From Litchfieldia alkalitelluris (lineage in GTDB: Bacteria > Bacillota > Bacilli > Bacillales > Bacillaceae_L): a stretch of DNA of 64,000 bases. Below are positions 19,336 through 28,394 of the stretch, in pieces. Both the position numbers and the translations under genes were made by a program. The stretch is from contig NZ_KV917374.1 in the NCBI RefSeq assembly GCF_002019645.1, positions 895,452 through 959,451 on the forward strand. Direction: 5' to 3'. A model generated the notes under the pieces. It saw only the letters and a program-made list of their open reading frames with translations. It ran no database searches and had not been told where the DNA came from. Position 1 is the first letter of the stretch, and each line of letters opens with the position of its first letter.

Positions 19336-19368
19336 CTGTCTCAAAGGGTGACTTTGGGGCAGTTTTTT
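19336..19368 (+). terminator. Terminator after uxaA
   Basis: An 11-bp stem, CTGTCTCAAAG (19336-19346) with CTTTGGGGCAG (19352-19362), is followed by six T. Confidence 0.9.
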
Positions 19369-19410
19369 AAGGAGAAGGTTATAAAAATCTTGGACTACCA
19401 GTTATTCAAC

Positions 19411-19833
19411 TTGTTGATTTTTCGCTCGCGTAGGTATAGGAACTAACTCATAGGCGGAAAAATTTCCGCTATTGGTGCAAGTAGGGCTTAAGAAGCAGAT
19501 ATAAGGGGAGAAATTCCGCCTAACTAACCTATTATATGACTAAATCTAAAGATTAGGTTCGTATAAGCGGAAACATGAGACTGTCGATTAATAGGTTAAG
19601 CAAATTTAGTTAAGTTGAATTTCTCAAATAATAGACCTATTTGGCTTGATTTTATGTATATTCCACCTGTTTTTACGCATTATTTGCTTTAATTTAACCA
19701 AGTTGTTCATGTTTTTAAACGAGATGGTGAGTTAATCGACAGTCTCAACATTCCCCTTATTTTAAGGGAAATGTTGATATTTCCCAATTTAAGCGGAATT
19801 ATTCCGTTTAAATTCAACCACAGTGAAATCAAC
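19411..19833 (+). repeat. Repeat family E, copy E1 (interrupted)
   Basis: Begins TTGTTGATTTTTCGC and contains several imperfect hairpins around GCGGAA/TTCCGC, ending near TTCAACCACAGTGAAATC. It matches the segment 52044-52283 almost throughout, apart from a 172-base insert described separately. This explains most of the 650-base gap between uxaA and the vanZ-like gene. Confidence 0.85.
19576..19747. mobile_element. MITE-like 172-bp insertion inside repeat E1
   Basis: Perfect 16-bp terminal inverted repeats, TGAGACTGTCGATTAA and its complement, enclose 140 bases without an ORF. It is flanked by a possible 3-bp duplication, ACA, on each side. The second copy of the host repeat (E2) lacks the insert, giving an empty site. 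Confidence 0.8.
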
Positions 19834-19880
19834 ATGAAAGGACACGGCTATAAAAAAAAGCAAAAGTAACTCCTAAAGTG

Positions 19881-19902
19881 ACCGGGCTTAGCCCGGTTTT
19901 TT
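19881..19902 (+). terminator. Terminator at the end of the E1 region
   Basis: ACCGGGC-TTA-GCCCGGT is followed by T residues. A closely related hairpin follows the second E copy (52419-52440). Confidence 0.75.
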
Positions 19903-19917
19903 AAAAATTTATTTTAA

Positions 19918-19946
19918 TTGTATTTATCTGGAATCTACCCTATGAT
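19918..19946 (+). promoter_or_regulatory. Candidate SigA promoter of the vanZ-like gene
   Basis: TTGTAT (19918-19923), a 17-base spacer and TATGAT (19941-19946), 33 bases before the ATG. Prediction only. Confidence 0.55.
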
Positions 19947-19979
19947 AGAAAAAAACATGAAAAAAGTAGAGGTACATTA

Positions 19980-20402
19980 ATGAAAATGAAAGAAAATGGG
20001 ATCTTATGGTGGATCTTAGCTATTGCGGGATGTGGGATGATTTTTTATGCGACATCATCTCCAGGGTTTACGGGTAGTAGTACGTCCAGTCTTTTGCAAT
20101 CGATACTAGCTGTCTTTGGCACGAATGATATCGTCTTGGTTATTGCCGATTTATTAAACTTTATTTTGAGGAAACTAGGGCATATTGTCGCTTTTGGCGT
20201 TTTAGCGGTATTATTTTGTTTAGCTCTTAATAAATCAAAACGGCCATTTTTATATGCATGGATTATCACAACATTGTATGCGTTTTTTGACGAATTTCAC
20301 CAAAGCCTAGTGCCTAATCGAACATCTTCCATTATGGATGTGGGCCTTGATTCGCTTGGTGCGGTTATCGCGTTGGTGTTATTGAGGAAATATAAAAAAT
20401 AA
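19980..20402 (+). CDS. VanZ-like family membrane protein
   Basis: A 140-aa protein with about four membrane helices. The VanZ-family core is visible: RKLGHIVAFGVLAVLF in the middle and DEFHQSLVPNRTSSIMDVGLDSLGA near the end. Some family members influence glycopeptide susceptibility; most are of unknown function. AGAGG lies before the ATG. It appears monocistronic, between a terminator and a weakly supported small ORF. Confidence 0.88.
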   Translation: MKMKENGILWWILAIAGCGMIFYATSSPGFTGSSTSSLLQSILAVFGTNDIVLVIADLLNFILRKLGHIVAFGVLAVLFCLALNKSKRPFLYAWIITTLYAFFDEFHQSLVPNRTSSIMDVGLDSLGAVIALVLLRKYKK

Positions 20403-20491
20403 ATTAATTATGCGTGAAAAGTGTCTTTTCAAATGGTAAAAGGTGGTATATTCATAGTTAATATGAAAATGTTATCAAAGAAATTAATAGC

Positions 20492-20752
20492 ATGAGTGGA
20501 ACAAGTTCCAAAACTCCAGATCCAGAAATGGTTTTCTACGATCATATTAGCAATACTCCATACTATTATGTATATGGCAGAGAGTCAGTTTTAACCGACT
20601 CTTTAAGCTTAATGATCGATAAGAGAAACGATGCGGAAGAATCAGAGATCCTATACGTTGACATGGAGATAGAACCTGGGGATTATTTTTTACAATATGG
20701 GAAGCTTGATGAACAAGCATCATATTCGTACGGTCAAGAGATTAGAGATTGA
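20492..20752 (+). CDS. Hypothetical 86-aa protein, possibly a gene remnant
   Basis: An acidic 86-residue frame without membrane segment or recognised domain. There is no ribosome site before its ATG, and the frame stays open for ten codons further upstream without a start, which suggests the 3' end of a decayed gene. A good terminator directly follows, which favours a once-real transcript. Function unknown. Confidence 0.4.
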   Translation: MSGTSSKTPDPEMVFYDHISNTPYYYVYGRESVLTDSLSLMIDKRNDAEESEILYVDMEIEPGDYFLQYGKLDEQASYSYGQEIRD

Positions 20753-20756
20753 TAGG

Positions 20757-20782
20757 CCTTTCCAATATTGGAGAGGTTTTTT
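20757..20782 (+). terminator. Terminator
   Basis: CCTTTCCA (20757-20764), loop ATAT, TGGAGAGG (20769-20776), then six T. Confidence 0.85.
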
Positions 20783-20823
20783 AATTGAGAATATAGGACA
20801 TAAGAATGAAAATGTTGCTCACT

Positions 20824-20976
20824 TAGTGTGGAATGAGCGGAGAGCCAATTGACTCCTGCGGGATCCAGTGGTCTCGTGAGACCCCGCAGGAGCCTTCGCG
20901 ACGAGGATCACGGACCACCCCGCGGAAAGCAAGTGGGTCGCAGCGATTGGAACTCATTAACCAAACTTATTTTCAG
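20824..20976 (+). repeat. Repeat family C, copy C5
   Basis: The inner stem is GTGGTC with GACCAC, a compensatory variant. The outer arms CCAATTG and CAAGTGG have one mismatch. The central GACGAGGAGGCTC block is shortened. Confidence 0.9.
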
Positions 20977-21142
20977 GTTCATATTATAACTAACAAAGTT
21001 TACAAAAAATAGGCTTTTTCCATGCAAACAAAACAAGCATTTTCATATACTATAATAATCAAAATTAACCACATTATTACCGATCTAGTAAGCTCCTTTT
21101 CTCATTTCCATAAGTTTGTTAACCCCTAAACGTAGGTAATGG

Positions 21143-21151
21143 TGGTATACT
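21143..21151 (+). promoter_or_regulatory. Candidate extended -10 before the M20 peptidase
   Basis: TGGTATACT is an extended -10 element (TGn plus TATACT), 30 bases before the chosen GTG start. No -35 at the usual distance was found. Confidence 0.35.
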
Positions 21152-21180
21152 GGAATAAAGAATCAGCAGGAGTGGGTATC

Positions 21181-22311
21181 GTGAAGGAATTTTTACAAAG
21201 TAAACAAGAGGAGATGCTTTATTTAATTGAAGAGCTCGTCAATATAGATAGCGGCTCTTATTATAAAGAAGGTGTTGACAGGGTTGGCTCTATTTTAAAG
21301 GGTAAATTCGAACGGTTAGGATTTATTGTTAATGAAAAGACAGAAATGGAGTACGGAAATCACTTAGTTATACAGCATCGAGATGCCATTGACCCAAAGA
21401 TCATTCTCGTAGCACATATGGATACGGTCTTTCCGGAGGGAACGGTAGAAAAACGCCCGTTTAGAATCGAAGGTACAAGAGCGTATGGACCTGGTGTGGT
21501 CGATATGAAGGCAAGTCTTGTTGAATTACTGTATGCATTAATGGCATTACAAGATGCTGGATATAATGCATATGAAAATGTGCTTATCGTTTTGAATAGT
21601 GATGAGGAGATTGGTTCACCATCGTCACGTCCATTAATTGAGGAGCATTCAACTGGAAAGGATTATGCCTTAATCATGGAACCAGCAAGGAAGGATGGCT
21701 CAGTTGTCTCGGCCAGACGTGGTGGAGGTCGATACACACTGATTGTAAAAGGAAAAGCAGCCCATTCAGGAATTGAACCAGAAAAGGGTCGAAGTGCCAT
21801 TGAAGCATTAGCTTATAAAATTATTCAACTTCATGAATTATCCGACCATGAAAATGGAATTAGTGTAAACGTAGGGCTAATCGAAGGTGGGTCTGCGGTA
21901 AATACGGTTTCACCGAACGCAATCGCCCATGTTGATATCCGTATTTCGGAGGTAGAACAAGCAGCTATTTTGGAAGAACAGATAAAGAAAATTTGTTCAG
22001 TCTGTGATGTGCCTGGGACAAAGGTGACTCTTGAAGGTGAGATGAATCGTCCACCGATGGAGAAGAATAAACGCTCCGAAGAATTGCTTCAAGTCATCCA
22101 AGGAGTTGGGAAAGAAATCGGTGTCAAAGTCATGGACACATCTACTGGTGGCGGAGGAGATGCATCATTCACATCAGCAAATGGAGTCGCAACAATAGAT
22201 GGGCTTGGCCCTGTTGGCGGGAATGCTCACAGTGAAAATGAGTATCTTGAAATTCCAACACTAACAGAGCGAACACTATTGTTAGCAAAGACAATTCAAA
22301 AACTTTCATAA
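21181..22311 (+). CDS. M20 family metallopeptidase (carboxypeptidase G2-like)
   Basis: A zinc peptidase of about 376 residues. Catalytic-domain motifs in order: VAHMDTVFPEG (metal His and catalytic Asp), GPGVVDMKAS (bridging Asp), NSDEEIGS (catalytic Glu and metal Glu), MEPAR, and the late GNAHSENEYLEIP (metal His). The middle ~110 residues form the dimerisation domain. No signal peptide, so probably cytoplasmic. I chose the GTG at 21181 because AGGAG lies before it; the longer frame from 21139 would begin inside the likely promoter. It likely hydrolyses a glutamyl or N-acyl amino-acid bond; substrate not determinable. Confidence 0.88.
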   Translation: MKEFLQSKQEEMLYLIEELVNIDSGSYYKEGVDRVGSILKGKFERLGFIVNEKTEMEYGNHLVIQHRDAIDPKIILVAHMDTVFPEGTVEKRPFRIEGTRAYGPGVVDMKASLVELLYALMALQDAGYNAYENVLIVLNSDEEIGSPSSRPLIEEHSTGKDYALIMEPARKDGSVVSARRGGGRYTLIVKGKAAHSGIEPEKGRSAIEALAYKIIQLHELSDHENGISVNVGLIEGGSAVNTVSPNAIAHVDIRISEVEQAAILEEQIKKICSVCDVPGTKVTLEGEMNRPPMEKNKRSEELLQVIQGVGKEIGVKVMDTSTGGGGDASFTSANGVATIDGLGPVGGNAHSENEYLEIPTLTERTLLLAKTIQKLS

Positions 22312-22328
22312 ATATTTAAGTGATTAGA

Positions 22329-22361
22329 ACTCTATAGAGATACTCTCTATGGAGTTTTTTT
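22329..22361 (+). terminator. Terminator after the M20 peptidase
   Basis: ACTCTATAGAG (22329-22339) pairs with CTCTATGGAGT (22345-22355), followed by a T-run. Confidence 0.88.
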
Positions 22362-22395
22362 ATATATGTTCGACAAAATTCGGGGTAGTTCGGGT

Positions 22396-22408
22396 GGTGC
22401 CTGTCACC
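22396..22408. repeat. 13-bp word GGTGCCTGTCACC, copy 1
   Basis: The same word lies on the other strand at 31781-31793, each time near a GTCGA/TCGAC motif. The two copies bracket the chaperone cluster and the phosphoesterase gene. Possibly chance or a very short dispersed repeat. Confidence 0.5.
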
Positions 22409-22532
22409 TGTAGTTCAAAAGACCTAAGAATAAAGCAGGAGAAAAATGACTATTTTTGTCGAATAAATTATAAATTTGTAATTGTGTAGTAAAATATAAG
22501 CAATTAAATTAACAAGTTAAAGGGGATGTATT

Positions 22533-23948
22533 GTGGAAAGTAGTTATTATGACTTATTAGAATTGCCACAAGATGCATCATTGGCCGAAGTGCGAAAAGC
22601 TTACATTACCAAGATTCGACAATATCCTAATGAATCATACCCCGAGAAGTTTAAGTTGATACGGAAGGCTTATGATGTTTTAAGTAATCCTAACACACGT
22701 AGAGAATATGACACAATGTCAATTTACGGTGAAGAAATTATGAAGTTACAGGCAGCTGCGCAGGAGGCTGTAGATAGCCGAATGTATGAAGAGGCTGTTT
22801 CGAGCTACAAGAAAATCCTAATGATTGAACCTGCACTATTAACTGTTAGGAATGAATATGCATTAGCTCTGATCTCAAATGAAGAATATGATAAAGCGAT
22901 TCGGCAGTTAGAAAAACTAGTAAATCAAGACAAAGAAAATGCAGTGTATGTATATCATCTTGGTTTTGCATATGAAAAGATGGGCAATAACCAAAAAGCT
23001 ATTTATTACTATACACAATCAATTAACTTAGATCCAAGTAATGTTTATGTTACATATGCACTCTGTGATATCTATATCAGTTTAAAAGATTATGATAATG
23101 CAAGAAAACTAATCAATGAGGCATTAGCAAAAAATTCTAATGAAGGGTTTCAGCAGTTTTACTATCTTTTTCGACATCTTCAAATTGATATTTATGCAAA
23201 GGACGCTTTTTTTATAAGAAAAACTTTAAAAACGATAGATTTGCTATTAGTTGAGCACCCCGATCAAACTAGTTTTGTGGCAAATGAATATGGAAAATTC
23301 GCTTCAGAGCTCTTTGATTATAAACAGTTTGAATGGGCTATTTTTCTCACTGAAAAAGGAGTCGAGCTTGACTCTTCGAATACAACCTTAGTTGAGTTGC
23401 ATACAGCAACAAAGGAAAACAAAGAGCTATTTGGAGAATTCTACCGTCTTGAAAAGGATGAGAAAATAGTAGGGCCATTGCGATACAGTTTATTTCTTTA
23501 CTTATTTTCAAACGAGTATTCAGAAGATGAGTTTCAGGAGCGACTAGATGAAATGTATAAAAACGTTGAGCTTTCTGCTTCATATGATTCTGTTGAAACA
23601 ATTTCTTCAGTTAAAAGAATAAGTATAAAATATCCACATCTCTATGAGATTCGCGAATCGTTCTTTTCTAACGTCTTAGAATGGAGCCAAAAAGGAAAAA
23701 TAAGAGATGAACAATATGAATTACTAAATAATGATTCAATGGTAGTAAATAGTGTAAAGCGACTCATTGCTTTGTATTTATCAGATGTATCAGAAGATGA
23801 AAGACGAACTTATTTTGAGGATATTATGGACGAAATGTCCTATGAACGGGCATCAAGTGTAATTCAGTCAGTTAACAGGTTGGAAGGAAGATACCCGAGT
23901 TTATATGATCTAAATCCGAGTTTTTTGGAGAAAATTAAAAACGGATAA
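22533..23948 (+). CDS. J-like domain TPR protein lacking HPD (chaperone cluster gene 1)
   Basis: The 471-aa protein opens with a clear J-domain fold: YYDLLELPQDASLAEVRKAY (helices I-II) and FKLIRKAYDVLSNPNTRREYD (helices III-IV). The loop normally carrying His-Pro-Asp reads YPNE (31-34), so HPD is absent. About four TPR-like repeats follow (roughly 70-220), then a helical region without a recognised domain. No signal peptide or membrane helix. GTG start after AAAGGGGATG. It begins a cluster of six genes and is similar to the last gene. By family logic it is an Hsp70 co-chaperone or adaptor; HPD loss makes canonical ATPase stimulation doubtful. Confidence 0.82.
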   Translation: MESSYYDLLELPQDASLAEVRKAYITKIRQYPNESYPEKFKLIRKAYDVLSNPNTRREYDTMSIYGEEIMKLQAAAQEAVDSRMYEEAVSSYKKILMIEPALLTVRNEYALALISNEEYDKAIRQLEKLVNQDKENAVYVYHLGFAYEKMGNNQKAIYYYTQSINLDPSNVYVTYALCDIYISLKDYDNARKLINEALAKNSNEGFQQFYYLFRHLQIDIYAKDAFFIRKTLKTIDLLLVEHPDQTSFVANEYGKFASELFDYKQFEWAIFLTEKGVELDSSNTTLVELHTATKENKELFGEFYRLEKDEKIVGPLRYSLFLYLFSNEYSEDEFQERLDEMYKNVELSASYDSVETISSVKRISIKYPHLYEIRESFFSNVLEWSQKGKIRDEQYELLNNDSMVVNSVKRLIALYLSDVSEDERRTYFEDIMDEMSYERASSVIQSVNRLEGRYPSLYDLNPSFLEKIKNG

Positions 23949-23986
23949 ATAGCTTATCGATTTATTTACAAAGGGGAGATGGGAAC

Positions 23987-25474
23987 TTGACTAATGACCG
24001 CTCAGACTTCGTTTTAGAATCCTTTAACGACATAGAAAAAGATATGTTACATGCCCTAAATCAACAAGATGAAGAATCCATTCAATACAATTTTCTCCGT
24101 TTGTTTAGGCTCTTGAAAAAAATCGAAGAATTTATTTATACCTTTGCTCAAAAGAGCGAAGCAAGACATATCGAAGAATTTTTACAAATTAGAGTGAAAA
24201 TAGAAACACGAATAAGTGAGTGGAAGGCAACTTTAGCTTACAAGAGTGAGAGTGATGGAAACATTGAATATGCTGAAAAGCTATGGTTTGATGCTTTATC
24301 ATTTGATCCGAAAGCGGATGATTATATTCAATATGCCCATGCAATTCTTCGAAATAAGAATTTGTATGTAAATAAGGATATTGTAGAAAATATGGCGTTT
24401 GTGACAAACTTTACCGTTAGAGATATAAAGATAAGTTTAAAAAGAGCAAGAATGTCTGTGAAAAGTGCAGTGTCTGAGCTTGGAATTACCGAGTCTACAG
24501 GTTATTTTCTGGCTTGGCTTGATTTAATGGACAAAGCGATTGATGAGAGAGATGACTTAGTTCAGGCACTTACGGTATCAAAAGAAGAGATAACGATCGA
24601 TGAAACATTGGCTGAACTTCATCAGTTAATTGGAATGGCAACAGTAAAAAGAAAGATAAAGGAAATAAGTGATTGGGTCACTTTTACTCAAATGAGACGA
24701 GATGAAGGTCTTAAGGTTGATGAAATTAGCTTACATATGGTTTTTAGTGGAAATCCTGGAACAGGTAAAACCACGGTGGCAAGGATCGTTGCAAAGATTT
24801 TCAAGGCATTAGGTGTATTGAAAAAGGGACATTTAGTTGAGGTTGGTCGCTCAGATTTGGTTGCAGAGTATGTTGGCCAAACAGCAGTTAAAACGATGAA
24901 AAAAATTAAGGAAGCGGAGCATGGGGTTTTATTTATTGATGAAGCTTATTCCCTTACACGCTCAGGTGGGAATGACTTTGGAATCGAAGCGGTTGATACA
25001 CTTGTGAAAGCAATGGAGGATAACAGAAAGAACCTCGTGGTGATCCTAGCAGGATATCCTGATGAAATGAAAGAGTTTATCCGTGCAAACCCTGGTCTTT
25101 ATTCACGCTTTAAATATCATATACAATTTCCTGATTATTCAATTGAAGAACTTCTAATGATTCATGATCTGCTTTTGTTGGACAAGCAATATAAAATTAC
25201 CGATGAAGCTAGGATTATTGTTCAAAGGATGATTGAAAAAATAGTCCATGAACAGCCAAAGCAACATGGAAATGGTAGATTTGTTCGTAATTTAATAGAA
25301 GATGAGATATTAAATAAGGCATCACTAGTTGTTGAAAATTTTACAAACGGACATCAGCCAATAGAGCTTGACATCATTGATGAAACTGTAGCGAAGATGG
25401 TTGAAGAGGGAATGAAAACGGACCAAGAAAGATATACACAACTACTGAAATCGGCAACGACCTATCATCGTTAG
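23987..25474 (+). CDS. CbbX/SpoVK-type AAA+ ATPase (cluster gene 2)
   Basis: A 495-aa cytoplasmic ATPase. A helical N-terminal region (1-205) precedes an AAA+ module with Walker A GNPGTGKT (255-262), Walker B VLFIDEA (D318, E319), sensor region ILAGYPDEM and arginine-bearing NPGLYSRFKYHIQFPDY, then a small lid domain. This is the CbxX/CfqX subclass, which includes Rubisco activase CbbX, SpoVK and the EccA ATPases of type VII secretion. TTG start after AAAGGGGAG; 38 bases after gene 1 and 12 before gene 3. In this context it probably remodels protein clients with the Hsp70 encoded downstream; that is inference. Confidence 0.88.
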   Translation: MTNDRSDFVLESFNDIEKDMLHALNQQDEESIQYNFLRLFRLLKKIEEFIYTFAQKSEARHIEEFLQIRVKIETRISEWKATLAYKSESDGNIEYAEKLWFDALSFDPKADDYIQYAHAILRNKNLYVNKDIVENMAFVTNFTVRDIKISLKRARMSVKSAVSELGITESTGYFLAWLDLMDKAIDERDDLVQALTVSKEEITIDETLAELHQLIGMATVKRKIKEISDWVTFTQMRRDEGLKVDEISLHMVFSGNPGTGKTTVARIVAKIFKALGVLKKGHLVEVGRSDLVAEYVGQTAVKTMKKIKEAEHGVLFIDEAYSLTRSGGNDFGIEAVDTLVKAMEDNRKNLVVILAGYPDEMKEFIRANPGLYSRFKYHIQFPDYSIEELLMIHDLLLLDKQYKITDEARIIVQRMIEKIVHEQPKQHGNGRFVRNLIEDEILNKASLVVENFTNGHQPIELDIIDETVAKMVEEGMKTDQERYTQLLKSATTYHR

Positions 25475-25486
25475 GAGTTGTAAATC

Positions 25487-26443
25487 GTGAAAAAAAATGA
25501 AAAAGCTATCCCTTTAATTAAAAAATTCAGTGCAAAAGAGGACTTTGTTGAACGGCCGAGTAACAAAGAACAAAGTACTCCAAAAATATCTAGGCCCTCA
25601 TTTACTCCAGAAAGAGCTAGTTTGTTGCAGGTGTATTTAAATTGGTCAATCAAATGGAATGCTATTATGTTTTATTCACAGTTCAATCAAACACTAACAG
25701 GTATTAATTTTTGGATTAACAATTTAGAGGAAGGCTTAGTTGCAAAGGAAGATTGGACATCAGCAATAGAAAAACTTTCTGTGCAAGTGAATAAGCAAAT
25801 TGATGTACTTTATCCCACCCTAGAAGGAGGACAACGTCCAGTGAAAATGGATAGTGAATATATTAAAGAATTTAAGAACCATTTGTTAGAATTACCTGAA
25901 TTAAATCTTGCTGACTTTCAATCAAGTGAACAAGATTTAGATACTGTTGGTCAGCTAGTAAGTGATATTAAAGATGAAGTTAAAAAAGGTAACCGAGTTT
26001 CATTTAAGCTTATACAAGAGTTGCAAACTAAGATTGAGGAGTTATTAACGTTTTCGACGGAGAAGGATAAAGAAACCGTTGTTGACTCAATTAAGGATTT
26101 TGAAGGAAAAACAGAGCACTTTGTTAACCTTGCAATTGAAGCAGTAGATTCCTTTGATTTAATTTATGAGGCAGCTAAAAAAGCAAATCTGCTAGAATGG
26201 GCAGAGCAAATAGAAGAAAAATTAAATCGATTCATTAGTACTTTAGACTCGTTTGGGATTGAAGAAATTAAAGCCAAAGGTGAATTCATAGATAATGAAA
26301 TCATGATTAGTATTGGTACTGTTCCTCAAGAGTTTTCACCGACTCTTGAGAGATATAAAGTTTATTCGGTCCACGGTAGAGGTTTCCGTTATAAGCATAA
26401 TAGAAAATTAGTTCGTGAAGCAAAAGTAACTACTATCTATTAA
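25487..26443 (+). CDS. Protein with GrpE-like C-terminal head (cluster gene 3)
   Basis: A 318-aa soluble protein. The first ~200 residues are helical and match no family I recognise. The last ~110 follow the GrpE plan: a long helix with AIEAVDSFDLIYEAAKK and KLNRFISTLDSFGIEEI, then a beta-wing starting IKAKGEFIDNEIM and ending GRGFRYKHNRKLVREAKV (about 256-318), matching GrpE's L..FGV..I...G..FDP and GY....R.LRPA.V patterns. GTG start after TAGGAG. It directly precedes the hsp70-like gene. I infer a dedicated nucleotide exchange factor; without structure comparison this remains moderate. Confidence 0.65.
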   Translation: MKKNEKAIPLIKKFSAKEDFVERPSNKEQSTPKISRPSFTPERASLLQVYLNWSIKWNAIMFYSQFNQTLTGINFWINNLEEGLVAKEDWTSAIEKLSVQVNKQIDVLYPTLEGGQRPVKMDSEYIKEFKNHLLELPELNLADFQSSEQDLDTVGQLVSDIKDEVKKGNRVSFKLIQELQTKIEELLTFSTEKDKETVVDSIKDFEGKTEHFVNLAIEAVDSFDLIYEAAKKANLLEWAEQIEEKLNRFISTLDSFGIEEIKAKGEFIDNEIMISIGTVPQEFSPTLERYKVYSVHGRGFRYKHNRKLVREAKVTTIY

Positions 26444-26634
26444 TATGGCTGTTTTTATAAATTTGCTTTTTAAAGGTCTCTTAAATTCACTATGAACTAA
26501 GTAGAGTGGCATCATCTCTTGCTAAACTAAAATCAGAATCCTGAAAAAATAGTGTGATTTACTTTAAACTAGCTAATTAGCAACAAACTTTCAGAAAAGA
26601 TCCATTAACATTAAATATTTTGGAGGAATAACTA

Positions 26635-28383
26635 ATGACTATTATCGGTATTGATCTTGGTACAACCAATTCGGGAATTGCTTACTTAAAAGATGGTAAG
26701 CCTGTAATTATTGAAAATGATAGAGGAGAGCGTACAACTCCTTCGGTATTTCAAATCAATCATCGTGGAGAAATTCAAGTTGGAACTGTTGCTAAACAAG
26801 GATATCCAAGCTATCCAAAAGAGACAGTACTTGAGGTTAAACGATTAATGGGTACTGATGAAAAGGTTGTTGTTGCTGGAAATCAATATCGTCCTGAAGA
26901 AATTTCTGCGCATATTTTGAGCTATCTTAAAAAGTCTGCAGAAAAATTTCTTGGTACTTCAGTAACTGAAGCAGTAATAACAGTTCCTGCATATTTTTCT
27001 GATTCACAGAGAAAAGCAACACAAAAGGCAGGGGAAATAGCTGGATTAAGGGTTGAACGAATTATTAATGAACCAACGGCTGCCGCTATTGCGTTCGGAA
27101 TGAATCAGTTAGAGAAGGACCAACATATCTTAGTTTATGATTTAGGTGGAGGAACGTTTGATGTTTCTGTCGTTGAGCTTTTTTCGGGAGTGTTAGAAGT
27201 TAAATCAAGTGCTGGTGATAACCGTCTTGGTGGCATGGATTTTGACAATTTACTTGTTGATTGGCTTATTCAAAGATATAAGGATGAACATGGAGTGGAC
27301 TTGTTTTCATTTGGAACAGCAGATGAAATATTACAAAGAAAAGCGCGGATTAAGGCAGAAGCAGAAAATGTAAAAAAGTCATTATCTACTCAAAATTCTG
27401 CAAAGTTCAATCTGCCATTTATCGCTATTCATAATAATGGACCAATTTCTATTGATATGGAAATTACACGGTCTGAGTTTGAAAGAGTTATAAGAAAATT
27501 AGCTGACTCAACCTTTGAACAAGTGGATAAAGCATTAAAAGATGCAAAATTGACTGAATCTGATATTAACGAGGTCATTCTTATTGGAGGTTCTACAAGA
27601 GTACCACTTATTCAAGAGTTAGTTGAAAAGAAATTCGGCAAAGTACCAAGAAAAGACATCAATCCTGATGAAGCAGTAGCACTTGGAGCTGCTGTTCAAG
27701 GTGGGATAAAAAGTGGTCAAATCGATAGCTTAAAAGGGTTAATGGTTATTGATGTTTGTCCATATACACTTGGTGTAGATGTTGTGAAAAATGTAGGTGG
27801 TCAGCTTTTACCAGGGTTCTTTGATCCAATTATTAAAAGAAATAGCCCGGTTCCTATTACAGAAAGTCAAATTTATACCACAATAAAAGACAATCAAGAC
27901 GAAGTGGTTATGGGCGTTTACCAACAGAGTAATAATGAAAGTCCTTATGTTAATCCCGAATTGAAAATTTCTAAAGAGGATATTCGGGTTCCAGGTATTC
28001 CACTAAGACCAGCAGGAATTGAGAAAATCGAAGTTAAATTCACATATGATATTAATGGGAAAGTTAGTATAGAAGCAACTGTATTAAGTACAGGAAAGAA
28101 AATTAATAAAGAACTTGATTTACAAACAGGTGTGATGTCGGAATATGAAGTTGCTGCAGCACGAGAAAAAATCAGTCAGGAATGGAATCAATCAGAGCTT
28201 TATGATGAAGTGAAAAATGTAATTAATCGTGCAGAAAAGGTAATGGATGAAGCTAATGACCAAGAGCGTGCAAAAATAGAGATGTTATTAACTAACTTAA
28301 AAAAGAGCTTAAGTGAAAATAATGTAGCTAATGTGAAGAAATATGAAGATGAACTAACAGATCTTCTAATTGAATTAGTATAG
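26635..28383 (+). CDS. Accessory Hsp70 (DnaK-like) with short lid (cluster gene 4)
   Basis: A 582-aa Hsp70. The nucleotide-binding domain has [45 protein letters not shown] and [12 protein letters not shown]. The interdomain linker reads [13 protein letters not shown] instead of the usual DVLLLDVTPLSLG. The beta substrate domain is present ([36 protein letters not shown]), while the helical lid is only about 90 residues and there is no acidic disordered tail. TGGAGGAA precedes the ATG. The 191-base gap upstream holds no CIRCE element and no obvious promoter. It is a specialised paralogue, not the housekeeping dnaK, whose hrcA-grpE-dnaJ neighbours are absent. Confidence 0.9.
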   Translation: MTIIGIDLGTTNSGIAYLKDGKPVIIENDRGERTTPSVFQINHRGEIQVGTVAKQGYPSYPKETVLEVKRLMGTDEKVVVAGNQYRPEEISAHILSYLKKSAEKFLGTSVTEAVITVPAYFSDSQRKATQKAGEIAGLRVERIINEPTAAAIAFGMNQLEKDQHILVYDLGGGTFDVSVVELFSGVLEVKSSAGDNRLGGMDFDNLLVDWLIQRYKDEHGVDLFSFGTADEILQRKARIKAEAENVKKSLSTQNSAKFNLPFIAIHNNGPISIDMEITRSEFERVIRKLADSTFEQVDKALKDAKLTESDINEVILIGGSTRVPLIQELVEKKFGKVPRKDINPDEAVALGAAVQGGIKSGQIDSLKGLMVIDVCPYTLGVDVVKNVGGQLLPGFFDPIIKRNSPVPITESQIYTTIKDNQDEVVMGVYQQSNNESPYVNPELKISKEDIRVPGIPLRPAGIEKIEVKFTYDINGKVSIEATVLSTGKKINKELDLQTGVMSEYEVAAAREKISQEWNQSELYDEVKNVINRAEKVMDEANDQERAKIEMLLTNLKKSLSENNVANVKKYEDELTDLLIELV

Positions 28384-28394
28384 GGTTCTAAAAA

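Noticed and set aside
21139-21180. Upstream start for the M20 peptidase
   Set aside because: The extension overlaps a likely -10 element and lacks a ribosome site; the GTG at 21181 follows AGGAG.
26444-26634. CIRCE (HrcA) operator before the Hsp70-like gene
   Set aside because: No TTAGCACTC-N9-GAGTGCTAA or close variant was found here or upstream of gene 1, so heat-shock control by HrcA is not supported.
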